DNA of 64,000 nucleotides from Microbacterium sp. BK668 (GCF_004362195.1 NZ_SNWG01000001.1:310001-374000); one strand, 5' to 3'; counted from the stretch's first letter, positions 41,956 through 51,421 are shown. Notes: generated by a model not told the origin, from the sequence alone. A program made the numbers and translations.

Positions 41956-44900
41956 GGGGTCACCGCCGCAGCTCGATAGTCGTCGAAGAAGACGTTGAAC
42001 GGCAGCCCGGAGAACCCGGTGCCGGCGTAGGTCGTCATCCCGGTGTACCCCGCGACCTGAAGAGCGGCCGTCGTGTCGGTCGTGCTCAGCTGCCACGCCG
42101 CCGGCTCAGCCGTGCCGTTGGCCCAGATCTTGCTGCGCAGCGTCGTGGTCCCCGTGCCGAAGACCTGCAGACGCACGTTGTACTTCGTCCCCGGAGCGAT
42201 GTTGTTCGCGGCAGGGAGGTCCTGCCACACCATCACCGTCCCGCCTCGCGACAGCTGCGCCTGCACGGCACCGTTGGTCGCGATGACCCACCGAGCGCGG
42301 TAGTCGTCGGCACCGACCACGCGACCGAGCGCGGAGACGAACATCCGGGCGCCGGTAGGTGTGGCCGATGTGGTGAACGAGAACGTCAGGTCGGTGCTGG
42401 TCGACGTGGCGGAGTTGAGCGTGGCACTGCGCGTCTGGCCCGCCGCCGAGGTCGTGAGCCGCGCGGTGTTGTTCTCGATCCCGACGTTCGTCACTCCGGC
42501 GGTCTGGGTCCAGGCGCCGCCCGTCTGCGACGTCCCCAGCGTGCCGTTCGCACGGTTGAAGTCATCCGCTGCGAACGGCGTGCCGGCCGGCGGTGCGGTG
42601 ACGGTGACCGATCGCGTGGTCGTGTTGGTCGCCCCGTTGTTGTCGGTGACCGTGAGCTCGACCGTGTATGTGCCCGCTGCGGCATATGTCTTCGACGCGG
42701 TCACTCCGGTGCCGGTGGTGTTGTCTCCGAACTTCCAGGCGTAGCCCACGATGGTGCCGTCCGGGTCATTCGACGCCCCGGCGTTCAGGGCGACCGTCAG
42801 GTTGGTCGGAGTGGCGGTGAACGAGGCGGTCGGAGCCTGGTTGGGAGCCGGAGCCACCGTCACGCTCGCCGTCTTCGTCCCCGTCGTGCCGTCGTTGTCG
42901 GTCACGGTGAGCGTCACGGTGTAGGTGCCCGCGGCAGCGTAGGTGTGGCTGGCCGTCACCCCCGTGCCCGCCGCCGTGTTGTCACCCCAGTTCCAGCTGT
43001 AGCCCGTGATGGTGCCGTCGGGGTCGTTCGAGCCCGAGGCATCCACGTTCACCGTCATCCCCGACACAGGCGACGTGAACGACGCGGTCGGCGCTTGGTT
43101 GGCAACAGGCTCGACCGTCAGCGCCTTCGTGCCCGTGGCGCCCTTGTCGTCGGTCACCGTCAGGGTCACCGTGTACGTGCCGGGAGCTGCGTACGTGTGA
43201 TCCGCCGTCATGCCGGTGCCGGCCGGCGTGCCATCGCCCCAGTTCCAGCTGTAGCCGGTGATGGTGCCGTCGGTGTCCGCCGACGTCGAGGCGTTCACGC
43301 TGACCTTGAGCTTCGTCGTCGTCGGGACGAAGTCGGCGGTCGGCGGGGAGTTCACGGGCTGGGCGTTGCTGCCCAGGGTGTAGTGGCTGGCGACGTCGGC
43401 CGGCGGCATCGGAGCCATGTACACCGCGACCTCGTCGATCACGCCGTGGAACTCGTTGGTGCTGGATCCCCACGTGTTGTCGCCGCCCACGTGCCAGTAG
43501 CCCGTGTAGTTCTCGGCGTCGGTCTGCGGGTTCGTGCCCTTCAAGGCGCCGTCGACGTACAGGCGCATGCCTCCCGCCCCCTGCGTGGCGACCAGGTGGT
43601 GCCATTGGCCGTCGTTGTACGCCTCAGCGGTCTCGATCGTGTTCGTGAAGCCGGTCCAGACGCCGTACACGAGGCGGCCGTCGTCACGCATGTACACGTG
43701 CCGGTCGTAGCTGCCCGAGTTGCCGTTCGGGCTCGAGCCGAAGCCGACGATCTTCCCGCCGGTCGTCGTGGTCGTCTTGAACCACGCCTCCAGCGAGTAC
43801 GAGCGGGGGTTGCTCCACGAGCCCTCGCTGATCACCTGACCGCCGTCGAACGTCGCAGCCGTGTTGCTCACGCCCGCGAGCGCTCCCGAGGCGCCCTTGT
43901 CGACCGCTCCGAAGTACGTGCCCTTCTGGTTCGACCCGGAGGCATCGGCGGCGACGGAGCCCGCCGACTCGCCCAGCCGCCAGTACAGCGCCGGCTCGAG
44001 TCCGTAGACCGCCTGCCCGTATGCGTCCGCCGGCGGCGTCGATCCCTCGAGCGTGCGCCCGGAGGCGGTGTAGTGCGCCTGCGTCTGCTGCTTGGTCAGC
44101 GGGGCGGGGTAGATCGCCACCTCGTCGATGTCACCGGCGAAGAAGGCGTTGCCCGACCACGGGCTGTCGCCTCCGACGCGCCAGTAGCCGTTGTACGGCT
44201 GCGCCGTCGTCACATCCGAGCGCTGCCCGACGCGAACGCCGTCGATGTACAGGACGAGGCCGTTCTCGCTCTCACCCGCCGTGACGTGGTGCCACTGCCC
44301 GTCGTTGTACGCGCTCGGCGAGGTCACGGTCGCGGCCGAGCCGATCCAGACCCCGAAGGTGATCTTCCCGTTGGGCTCCATGTAGATGTGACGGTCGTAG
44401 TTCGACGACGTGCCGGTCGAGCTGTTGCCGAACCCGACGATCTTGCCGCCGGCGGTCGTGGTCGTCTTGAACCACGCCTCGATCCCGAACGTGTTCGGAC
44501 CGGCGATCGCGTACGTCGTCGAGGCGAAGCCGTTCCCGCTGCCGTCGAATGCCGACGCGGGGCGCGTCTCGTTCGTCATCGCACCGCTCGTGCCGCGCGT
44601 CACGCCGGAGTTGACCGTCAGATCCGACGCGCCCGCCCAGTCGTACGAGACGGTCGGGGACGAGTCGTCGAGCGGCCAGTAGCTCAGGGGCTTGTCGGCC
44701 AGAACGGTGTCGCGGTAAGCGGACGCCGTCGTCGTGCCGGATGCCGTGACCGTCGACGTCCCGCCGAGGATCGAGTGGTTCTGGGCGTCGGTCGCGCGGA
44801 CGCGATAGGTGTACGAGGTGCCGTTGGTCACGTTCGTGTCCATGAACGCCATCGGCGGCAGGCCCCAGTCCTTGGGCTTGGAGCGCACGTTCTCGAACGT

Positions 44901-46397
44901 CTTGATGACGACGTTGTTGCGGAGCACCTCGTACTTGAGGAACTCGCTGTCGCGATCCCAGTTCAGCGGCCAGCTGACCCGGACGGCTCCGCCGCTGAGC
45001 GCGAGTGCGGTCGCCGGCCAGTCCGTGTTCCACAGGAGCGGTCCCTGGGCGTTCGGAGCCTTGCCGGGAACGGCGAAGCGCACGAGTCCCTGCTGGCCGG
45101 TGTTGTTCACGCGCGTGAACTCGCCGCCGAACACGACGTAGTCGCCGCTGGCGGTGACCGTCCACGGCCCCTGCGACGCACCGCTGACGTTGGCGGCGTT
45201 GAACGTCGGGAACCAGTGCAGGAGCTTCGGTGCGGGGTTTCCGCCGAAGTCGAAGTAGCCGAGGTTCAGACCGAACGGCGTGGTCCGCTCGACCGCCTTC
45301 GAGACCGCGGTGCCGCGGTAGAACGTCCACGGGTCGCTCTGTGGGAAGCCGCCGACGAGGCTGCCGCAGTAGTGCGGATGCCCCGCCTGGTAGACCGCGT
45401 CCCCGTACGGCTGCACGTCGTAGAGGTCGCCGTGGCAGTCGTTGACCCAGATGAGGTCGCCCGTGCTCCACGAGGCCCGGAAGCTTCCCTCGAGGTTGCC
45501 GCCGCTGCCGAAGACGTAGCCGGTGCCGTAGATGTCGTCGCCGTCGGACTTGAGCGACCAGATCGCCGCGTCGAGGCCGGCGTTGCGGATCACGTTGTTG
45601 GCCGAGAACGGCAGGAGCGCAGCGGTCGTCGCATGGACCATGGCCAGCCCGTACCCCGGGTTGCTGCTGTCGTTGAGGGTCTGGAAGTTCCCGCCGAGCA
45701 CGACCTTCGAGCCGTCGGGCGAGACGACGACGACGCGCCCCTGGCGTCCTTCGAGGACCGGCGCCCACGGCAGCAGCGCGCCGTCACGTGTGACGGCGGC
45801 GGCCCCGGCCCGGTCGACGTTGCTCATGCGCCCGAAGGTTCCCGTGATGTACACCGTCGTGTTGGTGGCGTCGATGCCGAGCGTCGCGCCGTTGGAGTTC
45901 GGGTTGAACGGCGAGAGCGTGCCGCCCGGGAGGTCGAACGCCGCGACGCGGTTGCGGGTCTGGTTGTTGACCGTCGTGAAGTCGCCGACGATGTACAGCC
46001 GCGTGCCGTCGGGGGATGCCTCGACCTGACGCACCTGGCCGTTGATCGTCGGGTTGAACGTCGTGATGAGGTTGCCGGTGGTGATGTCGTAGGCCAGCAG
46101 GTTCTGACGCGGCGTCTCGTTGGTTCCCGCCGCGGCGCCGGCCGGCCGGGCGCTGGTGAACCGCCCGGCGGCGTAGACGACGTTGCCGACGACGGCCTGG
46201 TCCCACACGATGCCGTTGATCTGCACGGTGGGCAGGGCGTCGGCGGTGACGGTGGATGCCTCGCCCGGGGGCGGACTGACGTCGGCGTGAGCGGGGGTCA
46301 GCGCGACCAGAGACCCGACGATGACGGCGATCGAGGTCGCGACAGCCGCGACCAGCGAACGGGAACGGCCGAAGCCCTTCGATGCGAAAGCGCCCAC
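41952..46397 (-). CDS. Giant secreted propeller-LamG-PKD protein 2
   Basis: Exported protein of 1481 residues, paralogous along its length to the protein at 33613. The signal peptide ends near TPAHADV. Domains in order: beta-propeller (about residues 45-450), fibronectin-like segment, two LamG domains (for example PNGKITFGVWIGSAATVTSP), three PKD domains (one fewer than giant 1; cores SWNWGDG, SWNWGDN, AWKFGDN) and the shared C-terminal domain of about 205 residues. GTG 46397 follows GGGGAG, which sits in the loop and right arm of a small hairpin. Its stop overlaps the CTG start of the CDP-alcohol phosphotransferase, and a small anchored paralogue precedes it. No cell-wall sorting motif is seen. 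Confidence 0.9.
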   Translation of the reverse strand: MGAFASKGFGRSRSLVAAVATSIAVIVGSLVALTPAHADVSPPPGEASTVTADALPTVQINGIVWDQAVVGNVVYAAGRFTSARPAGAAAGTNETPRQNLLAYDITTGNLITTFNPTINGQVRQVEASPDGTRLYIVGDFTTVNNQTRNRVAAFDLPGGTLSPFNPNSNGATLGIDATNTTVYITGTFGRMSNVDRAGAAAVTRDGALLPWAPVLEGRQGRVVVVSPDGSKVVLGGNFQTLNDSSNPGYGLAMVHATTAALLPFSANNVIRNAGLDAAIWSLKSDGDDIYGTGYVFGSGGNLEGSFRASWSTGDLIWVNDCHGDLYDVQPYGDAVYQAGHPHYCGSLVGGFPQSDPWTFYRGTAVSKAVERTTPFGLNLGYFDFGGNPAPKLLHWFPTFNAANVSGASQGPWTVTASGDYVVFGGEFTRVNNTGQQGLVRFAVPGKAPNAQGPLLWNTDWPATALALSGGAVRVSWPLNWDRDSEFLKYEVLRNNVVIKTFENVRSKPKDWGLPPMAFMDTNVTNGTSYTYRVRATDAQNHSILGGTSTVTASGTTTASAYRDTVLADKPLSYWPLDDSSPTVSYDWAGASDLTVNSGVTRGTSGAMTNETRPASAFDGSGNGFASTTYAIAGPNTFGIEAWFKTTTTAGGKIVGFGNSSTGTSSNYDRHIYMEPNGKITFGVWIGSAATVTSPSAYNDGQWHHVTAGESENGLVLYIDGVRVGQRSDVTTAQPYNGYWRVGGDSPWSGNAFFAGDIDEVAIYPAPLTKQQTQAHYTASGRTLEGSTPPADAYGQAVYGLEPALYWRLGESAGSVAADASGSNQKGTYFGAVDKGASGALAGVSNTAATFDGGQVISEGSWSNPRSYSLEAWFKTTTTTGGKIVGFGSSPNGNSGSYDRHVYMRDDGRLVYGVWTGFTNTIETAEAYNDGQWHHLVATQGAGGMRLYVDGALKGTNPQTDAENYTGYWHVGGDNTWGSSTNEFHGVIDEVAVYMAPMPPADVASHYTLGSNAQPVNSPPTADFVPTTTKLKVSVNASTSADTDGTITGYSWNWGDGTPAGTGMTADHTYAAPGTYTVTLTVTDDKGATGTKALTVEPVANQAPTASFTSPVSGMTVNVDASGSNDPDGTITGYSWNWGDNTAAGTGVTASHTYAAAGTYTVTLTVTDNDGTTGTKTASVTVAPAPNQAPTASFTATPTNLTVALNAGASNDPDGTIVGYAWKFGDNTTGTGVTASKTYAAAGTYTVELTVTDNNGATNTTTRSVTVTAPPAGTPFAADDFNRANGTLGTSQTGGAWTQTAGVTNVGIENNTARLTTSAAGQTRSATLNSATSTSTDLTFSFTTSATPTGARMFVSALGRVVGADDYRARWVIATNGAVQAQLSRGGTVMVWQDLPAANNIAPGTKYNVRLQVFGTGTTTLRSKIWANGTAEPAAWQLSTTDTTAALQVAGYTGMTTYAGTGFSGLPFNVFFDDYRAAAVTP

Positions 46398-46400
46398 GAT

Positions 46401-46416
46401 ACATCTCCCCAGATGT
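46401..46416 (-). promoter_or_regulatory. Hairpin holding the ribosome binding site of giant gene 2
   Basis: Arms ACATCT and AGATGT with loop GGGG on the minus strand. The Shine-Dalgarno bases GGGGAG occupy the loop and right arm, four bases before the GTG start, so the structure could limit translation. Confidence 0.5.
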
Positions 46417-46430
46417 CGTGCGTCGCCAAG

Positions 46431-46465
46431 GACTACATCCCCTGTAGCCCTCGACTACATTCCCC
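46431..46465 (-). promoter_or_regulatory. Direct and inverted repeats before giant gene 2
   Basis: GACTACATCCCC (46431) and GACTACATTCCCC (46453) are direct repeats 22 bases apart, about two helical turns. CTACA/TGTAG also forms an inverted repeat at 46433-46447. Located between the small anchored gene and giant gene 2, this looks like a regulator binding site. Confidence 0.45.
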
Positions 46466-46480
46466 AAGTTCGCCGGATTC

Positions 46481-47143
46481 TCAGGGTTCGGGCCCCACGA
46501 AGACGACGTCTGGCTCCGTCGCCAGCAGGTCGACGATAACACGGATGTCGCCGGACGCACCCTCGGGTTTTGAAAAGACGAAGACGGCCGACGAGGTGGC
46601 ACCCGCGGCGACCGACGACGGCCACAGGGTGGAGTCCCCGCCCGAGACGGCGACGGCCGGAATGCGGTCGTCCCCGCCGTACTCGAGGCTGACGTTGGCG
46701 CCGGACGTGTCGAGAGCGTCCGCGCCGTTGTTGGAGATCCGGACCGTGACCGCGAGTGCCGGCCCGCTCGGCTCGCCGGGCGCCGACCGCTCGATGCTGC
46801 GCGGCTCGAGCGATGTGACCTCGACGACGACGTCCCCGGCCGCTGTCGCCGGTTGATCGAGCGGCACCTCGGTGCCGGACTCCGGCTTGCTCACGGGATC
46901 GGTCGCCCCGGGGGCCGGTGCCGGGAACTCCGTCGGCTGCGGGGTGGGCGAGGCGACCTGAGGGTCCACATCGGCGCTCCGTGTGGCGCTCGGCGTGGGC
47001 GCAGCTGCGCCGGCCTCCGACGCCGGCCGGAAGCTCATGAACGCCCACACCGTGAGCGCCACGACCAGGATCCCCGCCAGCGCGAAGCCGATCCACCGCA
47101 TCCAGCCCGCGCCGCGGCCCGGAGAAACGCCTGTGTCAGACAT
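46481..47143 (-). CDS. Small membrane-anchored protein, paralogue of the lipoprotein at 32895
   Basis: Predicted single-pass protein of 220 residues: 16 cytoplasmic residues, one helix (WIGFALAGILVVALTVWAFM), a Pro/Thr/Ala-rich spacer of about 60 residues, and an extracytoplasmic beta-rich domain (VVVEVTSLEPRSIERSAPGE, LAVTVRISNNGADALDTSGA, VAAGATSSAVFVFSKPEGAS, IRVIVDLLATEPDVVFVGPE). The domain matches that of the lipoprotein at 32895 in length and strand pattern, but the anchor differs: uncleaved helix here, lipid there. ATG 47143 with GAGGGG upstream. It directly precedes giant gene 2, mirroring the other pair. Confidence 0.75.
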   Translation of the reverse strand: MSDTGVSPGRGAGWMRWIGFALAGILVVALTVWAFMSFRPASEAGAAAPTPSATRSADVDPQVASPTPQPTEFPAPAPGATDPVSKPESGTEVPLDQPATAAGDVVVEVTSLEPRSIERSAPGEPSGPALAVTVRISNNGADALDTSGANVSLEYGGDDRIPAVAVSGGDSTLWPSSVAAGATSSAVFVFSKPEGASGDIRVIVDLLATEPDVVFVGPEP

Positions 47144-47197
47144 GAGTGCACCCCTCGCACCGAAGTCGCCGCGCATCCCCAAGCTGCGCGGTCACCG

Positions 47198-48466
47198 TCA
47201 TAGTAGGCCCCGCACGGCGGGGGCGCGCTGGGAGTCGTCTCGGTGTTCGAGCGGTGGCGGCAGGTCGCCCGCATGCCGGGAGCGGTGCGTGAGGAGCGTC
47301 GCGAGCACGAGGAAGAGCAGGAAGGGGACGGCGCTGTCGACGAGCCCGCTCTCGGTGAACGACCGCAGCACGAGCAGGACGAGGAGCGGCAGGAGGGCGC
47401 CGCGACGAGAGGACGACACGAGCGCGCCGATCAGGCACCACGCCACGAGCCCCGCCACGAGGACCGTGCCGAGAAGGCCGGTCTGGGCCAGCAGGGATGC
47501 CCAGCTGCTGTCCAGCACCTGGTCCTCGCGCCACTGGAGATTCACCTTCACCTTCTTGACCGCGAGCCCGACCCCGATCCACTTCTGCCACGACTGCCAG
47601 TCCCAGGCGAGCACGACCCGCCACGCCTCGAACCGGGCGTCGAGCGCCGACGTGGCGTCCGTGGAGCCGCTGCGGGTGACGAGACTCTCGACGATGCCCG
47701 TGAAGAAGACGACGGTGTAGACCACCGGCAGGGTGACGAGGATCAGGTAGACGACTCCGCGACTGGGCAGGCCGTTCGTGAGGAGAGCGATGCCGATCGC
47801 GATCAGGACGCCCAGCAGAGCGGTCCGCGATCCGCTCGCGATGACGATGGCCAGCAGCAGCACCGCGACCAGGACGCGCCATGGGCGCACGCGGGTGCGC
47901 AGCATCCAGATCACCATCGCCACCAGCGGGGCCCCGGCGAGCCCCGCGACCTCGTTGGGATGGATCTCGGGCACCCGGCCGCCGAGCCGGCCCTCGGAGA
48001 ACAGGGTGCCGATGCCCGTCGTCGCCGCCACGACGGCCCACACGGCCATCGCCGCCATCATGCCGCCGAGGGCGAACTCCCACCGCACCGACGAGAGCAC
48101 GAGCAGCACGGTCGCCATCGCGATCCCGATGCGCACGACGATCACCGACGTGGCGGCGGAGTAGCCCGAGACGATGGACCCGAGCAGCGAGATCAGCAGG
48201 ACGGTGACGAGCACGGCGGCGGGACCCAGCCCGATCGGGACCTTGAGGGGGGTGCGCGTGTAGAGCACCATCGCCAGCGCGAGGGTGAAGACCGCGATGA
48301 TCGCCTTGCCGACGACGACGGCATCCACGCCCCCCTGGTAGATCGTGTCGCTGCGCCAGGGGATCACGCTGAGGATGAGCAGGACGAAGAGCACACCGAC
48401 CGCGACCACCCGCTGGCGGCTGGGGTGACGCCCGTCGCCGTGGGGCGGGCGCTCAGCCCGTTCCAC
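47198..48466 (-). CDS. O-antigen ligase/Wzy-type polysaccharide polymerase
   Basis: Multi-pass membrane protein of 422 residues with about eleven helices and a long extracytoplasmic loop, as in the Wzy_C/WaaL superfamily. The conserved region is GRVPEIHPNEVAGLAGAPLV (with the His used by ligases) followed by VIASGSRTALLGVLIAIGI. It would join repeat units made by this locus on the outer face of the membrane. GTG 48466 overlaps the end of the Wzz-like gene by 14 bases, which supports the start; further in-frame codons upstream lie within that gene and are Arg-rich. Together with the flanking Wzx and Wzz-type genes it defines a Wzx/Wzy-dependent pathway. Confidence 0.85.
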   Translation of the reverse strand: MERAERPPHGDGRHPSRQRVVAVGVLFVLLILSVIPWRSDTIYQGGVDAVVVGKAIIAVFTLALAMVLYTRTPLKVPIGLGPAAVLVTVLLISLLGSIVSGYSAATSVIVVRIGIAMATVLLVLSSVRWEFALGGMMAAMAVWAVVAATTGIGTLFSEGRLGGRVPEIHPNEVAGLAGAPLVAMVIWMLRTRVRPWRVLVAVLLLAIVIASGSRTALLGVLIAIGIALLTNGLPSRGVVYLILVTLPVVYTVVFFTGIVESLVTRSGSTDATSALDARFEAWRVVLAWDWQSWQKWIGVGLAVKKVKVNLQWREDQVLDSSWASLLAQTGLLGTVLVAGLVAWCLIGALVSSSRRGALLPLLVLLVLRSFTESGLVDSAVPFLLFLVLATLLTHRSRHAGDLPPPLEHRDDSQRAPAVRGLL

Positions 48467-50051
48467 GACCTTTCCCGCTGCGCGTCGCCGGACGATCCGC
48501 GGCGGGCGTCGCCTCGGCGCCGACGGCCGCCGGCTCCGCGTCCCGCTCGTCGGAGGTGTCCGCCGGGAACGGGTCGGCGTCGCCCTCTGCCGGTACGTCG
48601 GCACGCGCTGACCCCGCGGGCGCGCCGGTGTCATCGCCGGGGAACGGGCCCGCCGCGCCCTCGACGTCCGGGGCACCGCCGGCCTCCTCGTCGAGAACGA
48701 GGGCGACCGGCCCCTCTGGCGCCGCCTCGACGGAGCGGATCGCGATGCGGTCGCTCTCGCGCCAGCTCTCGGCGGCCACGCCGACGTCGCGGGGGCCCGC
48801 GTGCGCCATGAGCACGCCGAGAGGATGGACGCCCATGACCCGCAGGCGGGTCGCGATCGAGACGAGGTCGGTCGCAGAGGTGACGTTGTGGCGGATCGCC
48901 AGCACCACGCCGGCTCCCGTCGCGACGGTCGCCTCGATCAGCTTCGAGGCCGTGGGGGGCGTCACGATCAGGACGATGTCGAAGTCCAGGCCCAGCCGGA
49001 CGACGGCGGCGGGGATCTCGGCCTCGAGCGTCGACGTCGGGATCCGGCTCGTCATGGCGTACACGGTCGACACCGCCGGCGACCGGCGGGTCGGGACGCC
49101 GTGGGACTCGGTCGGGACGTGGTCGAGGACCTCGGTGAGAGAGCGCACATCCGCCCCCGGCTTCGTGTCGGGGCGGAGGTCGAGCACGCACGCACGTCGC
49201 CCGGCGGCCTCGAAGGCGACCAGGAACTCCCGCAGCATCTGCTCTTCGACGCTTCCCGTCGTGACGGGGATGAGCACGAAACGCGAGACCTCGGTTCCCG
49301 CGAGGGCGAAGAGGTTGTTGACGGCGTCCTCGAAGGCGGCCTCCTCGGCCGCCTCCTGCTGCGCTCGCGGCAGGCGGGAACGGCGGGGAAGCCTCCCGAC
49401 GACGGGAAGCCCCGACGCGCGGCGCACATCGGAGATGGTGCGCAGGTGCCGGTTCGTCGTGGTGCGATACACCGCGACGATCGCGCCCGCCGCGAAGCCT
49501 GCGATGAGGCCGAGCCCCGTGATGGCCAGCACCTGCGGCGATGACGGCGAGGCCGGCTCGACCGCGGGGATCACCTGGTCGAGGCTCACGTCGTAGCGCA
49601 GATCGGTGCGGGAGTTCTCCGTCGTGCGGATGAGCCGCGACAGGTTGCGCGCCGCGGAGTTGGCCATGTCCGCGGCCATCGCCGCGGTCGGCGCGTCGGC
49701 CCGGACGGTGAGCAGCACGGTGTCGAGCGCGTTGTCGGCCGACAGCATGCGGCGGATGTCGCGGTCGCTGTACTCCTCCTCGCTCAGACCGAGATCGTCT
49801 CGGACGCCGTCGATGACGTCGGGACTGTCCACGAGTGCCGGATAGGTCTTGATGCGCGCGAGGCTGAACTCGTTGCGCTCGAACAGCGACGCCTGCGTCG
49901 ACTCGACCTTGAGCAGGAGCGTGGAGGTCGCCGTGTAGGTCTCGGGCAGCGTCCTCGCCACCCCGAACGCGGCCGCGCCACCGAGGAGGATGGCGATCAG
50001 CATGATCAGCCAGCCCTCTCGAAGAATGCGTCCGTAAGGAACGTCCTCCAC
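48453..50051 (-). CDS. Wzz-like polysaccharide co-polymerase with degenerate kinase domain
   Basis: Membrane protein of 532 residues expected to control polymer length. The Wzz part has two helices (LIMLIAILLGGAAAFGVA at about 16-33 and VLAITGLGLIAGFAAGAIVA at about 175-195) flanking an extracytoplasmic region with the LPETYTATSTLLL entry. The cytoplasmic part resembles a BY-kinase fold, but the P-loop position reads IPVTTGSVEEQMLREF instead of a GEGKT-type Walker A, and the Walker A' is CVLDLRPDTK. No Tyr cluster is present; the last 90 residues are acidic and Pro-rich. Catalysis therefore looks lost. GTG 50051 with AAGGGG upstream. Confidence 0.83.
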   Translation of the reverse strand: MEDVPYGRILREGWLIMLIAILLGGAAAFGVARTLPETYTATSTLLLKVESTQASLFERNEFSLARIKTYPALVDSPDVIDGVRDDLGLSEEEYSDRDIRRMLSADNALDTVLLTVRADAPTAAMAADMANSAARNLSRLIRTTENSRTDLRYDVSLDQVIPAVEPASPSSPQVLAITGLGLIAGFAAGAIVAVYRTTTNRHLRTISDVRRASGLPVVGRLPRRSRLPRAQQEAAEEAAFEDAVNNLFALAGTEVSRFVLIPVTTGSVEEQMLREFLVAFEAAGRRACVLDLRPDTKPGADVRSLTEVLDHVPTESHGVPTRRSPAVSTVYAMTSRIPTSTLEAEIPAAVVRLGLDFDIVLIVTPPTASKLIEATVATGAGVVLAIRHNVTSATDLVSIATRLRVMGVHPLGVLMAHAGPRDVGVAAESWRESDRIAIRSVEAAPEGPVALVLDEEAGGAPDVEGAAGPFPGDDTGAPAGSARADVPAEGDADPFPADTSDERDAEPAAVGAEATPAADRPATRSGKGRGTG

Positions 50052-50094
50052 TGCCTGCCCCTTTGTCGACAGCTGAGATGTGGCCTGGATGCTA

Positions 50095-51327
50095 TCACCC
50101 GGAGTCGGGAGCGCCCTCAGAATGTGACGCAGCCGTGTCGCCCGGCCTCGTGGCGAGCCACCTGAGGCCCGCGCCGCCCAGCAGCGAGGCCACCGCCAGG
50201 GCGAACGGGACGACGGCGGGCGACACCCCGGACGCCAGCATCACCGTGACCGCCGCGAGCCCCAGCACGGTGTCGGCGAGGCGGATCAGGAAGACGGCCG
50301 TCTGCCGTCCCGTCACCGCCCCCAGCGCACCGTAGGGCGTCACCATCGCCACGGACGCCCCGTAGGCGATCCAGGCGACGACCGCGACCGTGCTCAGCTC
50401 GACGCCGAAGGCGAGCGGTCCCAGCCACGGGGCGAGCGCGACGGCGACGACGCCCATCGCGATGGTGAGCCCCACCAGCACCAGCACGACGCGGTCCGCC
50501 TCGCGCAGCGAGCCGGCCCCCTCGCCTTCGCGATGCTTGCCGGCGAACCGCACGAAGAGGTACGACGAGAAGCCGCCGACGACCAGGATCAGCGGCGAGG
50601 TGTAGGTCCGCGCGGCCTCCAGCTCGCCGACGGCCGTCAGCCCCGCGAACGACAGGACCAGCAGACGGGTCACCGTGAACATCGCGGGCCGCAGGGTCTG
50701 CTGCAGCCCGCGCCATGAACCGTACCTCCACACGGCGCGCTGATCGGCGCCGCGGAGCCCGACGAGGAACCGGTCCTCGCGCGGCACGAGGAGCCACCCC
50801 ACGACGATCGCGACCGTCTGGCCCGCCGCGATGGCGCCCAGGAAGGCGCCGAGCGTGAGCGGCTGGACGAGCCAGACGCCTCCGAGCACGATCAGCGCGA
50901 CGACGAAGCCGGTCGAGTCCGCGGCGATCACCCGCGGGAACGCGAGGCTCGCCATGAGCAGACGCCGCACGATCTCCTCGACGGCGAACGCCGCGAGGGC
51001 CAGCGCGAACAGCAGCGCCTCGACCGGTGGGAGGAAGCCCGTCGCCCCCGCGAGGACTCCGGCCGCGATCGCGGCCAGGGCGGTGACCAGGGCGAGCGTC
51101 ACCTCGAGCCCGGCGCGAATCGGGCCGCGTCCGCGCTCCAGCACGACCAGCGTGTCACCCACGAGGCCCGTGATGACGGCGGTGGCGAGAACGATGACGC
51201 CGTAGAGGATGGCGAACTGGCCGAAGTCCTCGATCCCGAGGATCCGCGAGACCATGATCTGGAGGACGAGGCTGATGAGTGCCTGCACGGACTGCGCGGC
51301 GATGCCGCCCACGGCCTTTCTCCGCAT
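50095..51327 (-). CDS. Wzx-type polysaccharide flippase (oligosaccharide transporter family)
   Basis: Multi-helix membrane protein, 410 residues, about twelve helices, of the polysaccharide transporter (MATE/MOP) superfamily. The N-terminus MRRKAVGGIAAQSVQALISL followed by VSRILGIEDFGQFAILYGVI is characteristic. It would flip undecaprenyl-linked repeat units across the membrane before polymerisation. ATG 51327 is preferred, with GGGAGGG six bases upstream; an earlier ATG adds ten residues. Followed after 43 bases by the Wzz-like gene on the same strand, which has its own ribosome binding site. Confidence 0.87.
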   Translation of the reverse strand: MRRKAVGGIAAQSVQALISLVLQIMVSRILGIEDFGQFAILYGVIVLATAVITGLVGDTLVVLERGRGPIRAGLEVTLALVTALAAIAAGVLAGATGFLPPVEALLFALALAAFAVEEIVRRLLMASLAFPRVIAADSTGFVVALIVLGGVWLVQPLTLGAFLGAIAAGQTVAIVVGWLLVPREDRFLVGLRGADQRAVWRYGSWRGLQQTLRPAMFTVTRLLVLSFAGLTAVGELEAARTYTSPLILVVGGFSSYLFVRFAGKHREGEGAGSLREADRVVLVLVGLTIAMGVVAVALAPWLGPLAFGVELSTVAVVAWIAYGASVAMVTPYGALGAVTGRQTAVFLIRLADTVLGLAAVTVMLASGVSPAVVPFALAVASLLGGAGLRWLATRPGDTAASHSEGAPDSG

Positions 51328-51392
51328 GAGGCCCTCCCCCGGCATCCGAGGCTTCATCCTGCCAGCCGAGCGCCGTCGGATGCAGTGCCTCA

Positions 51393-51421
51393 TTGTGGGG
51401 CGCGCCGCGCGGTGCGATAAT
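51393..51421 (+). promoter_or_regulatory. Promoter of the metallophosphoesterase gene
   Basis: TTGTGG (51393-51398) and GATAAT (51416-51421) with 17-base spacing, about 30 bases before the ATG at 51451. Good match to a housekeeping sigma promoter. Confidence 0.6.

Noticed and set aside
41949..46856. Plus-strand open frame of about 1630 codons opposite giant gene 2
   Set aside because: Low-complexity Arg/Val/Gly-rich translation with no recognisable motif; the minus strand encodes complete LamG and PKD domains and a signal peptide.
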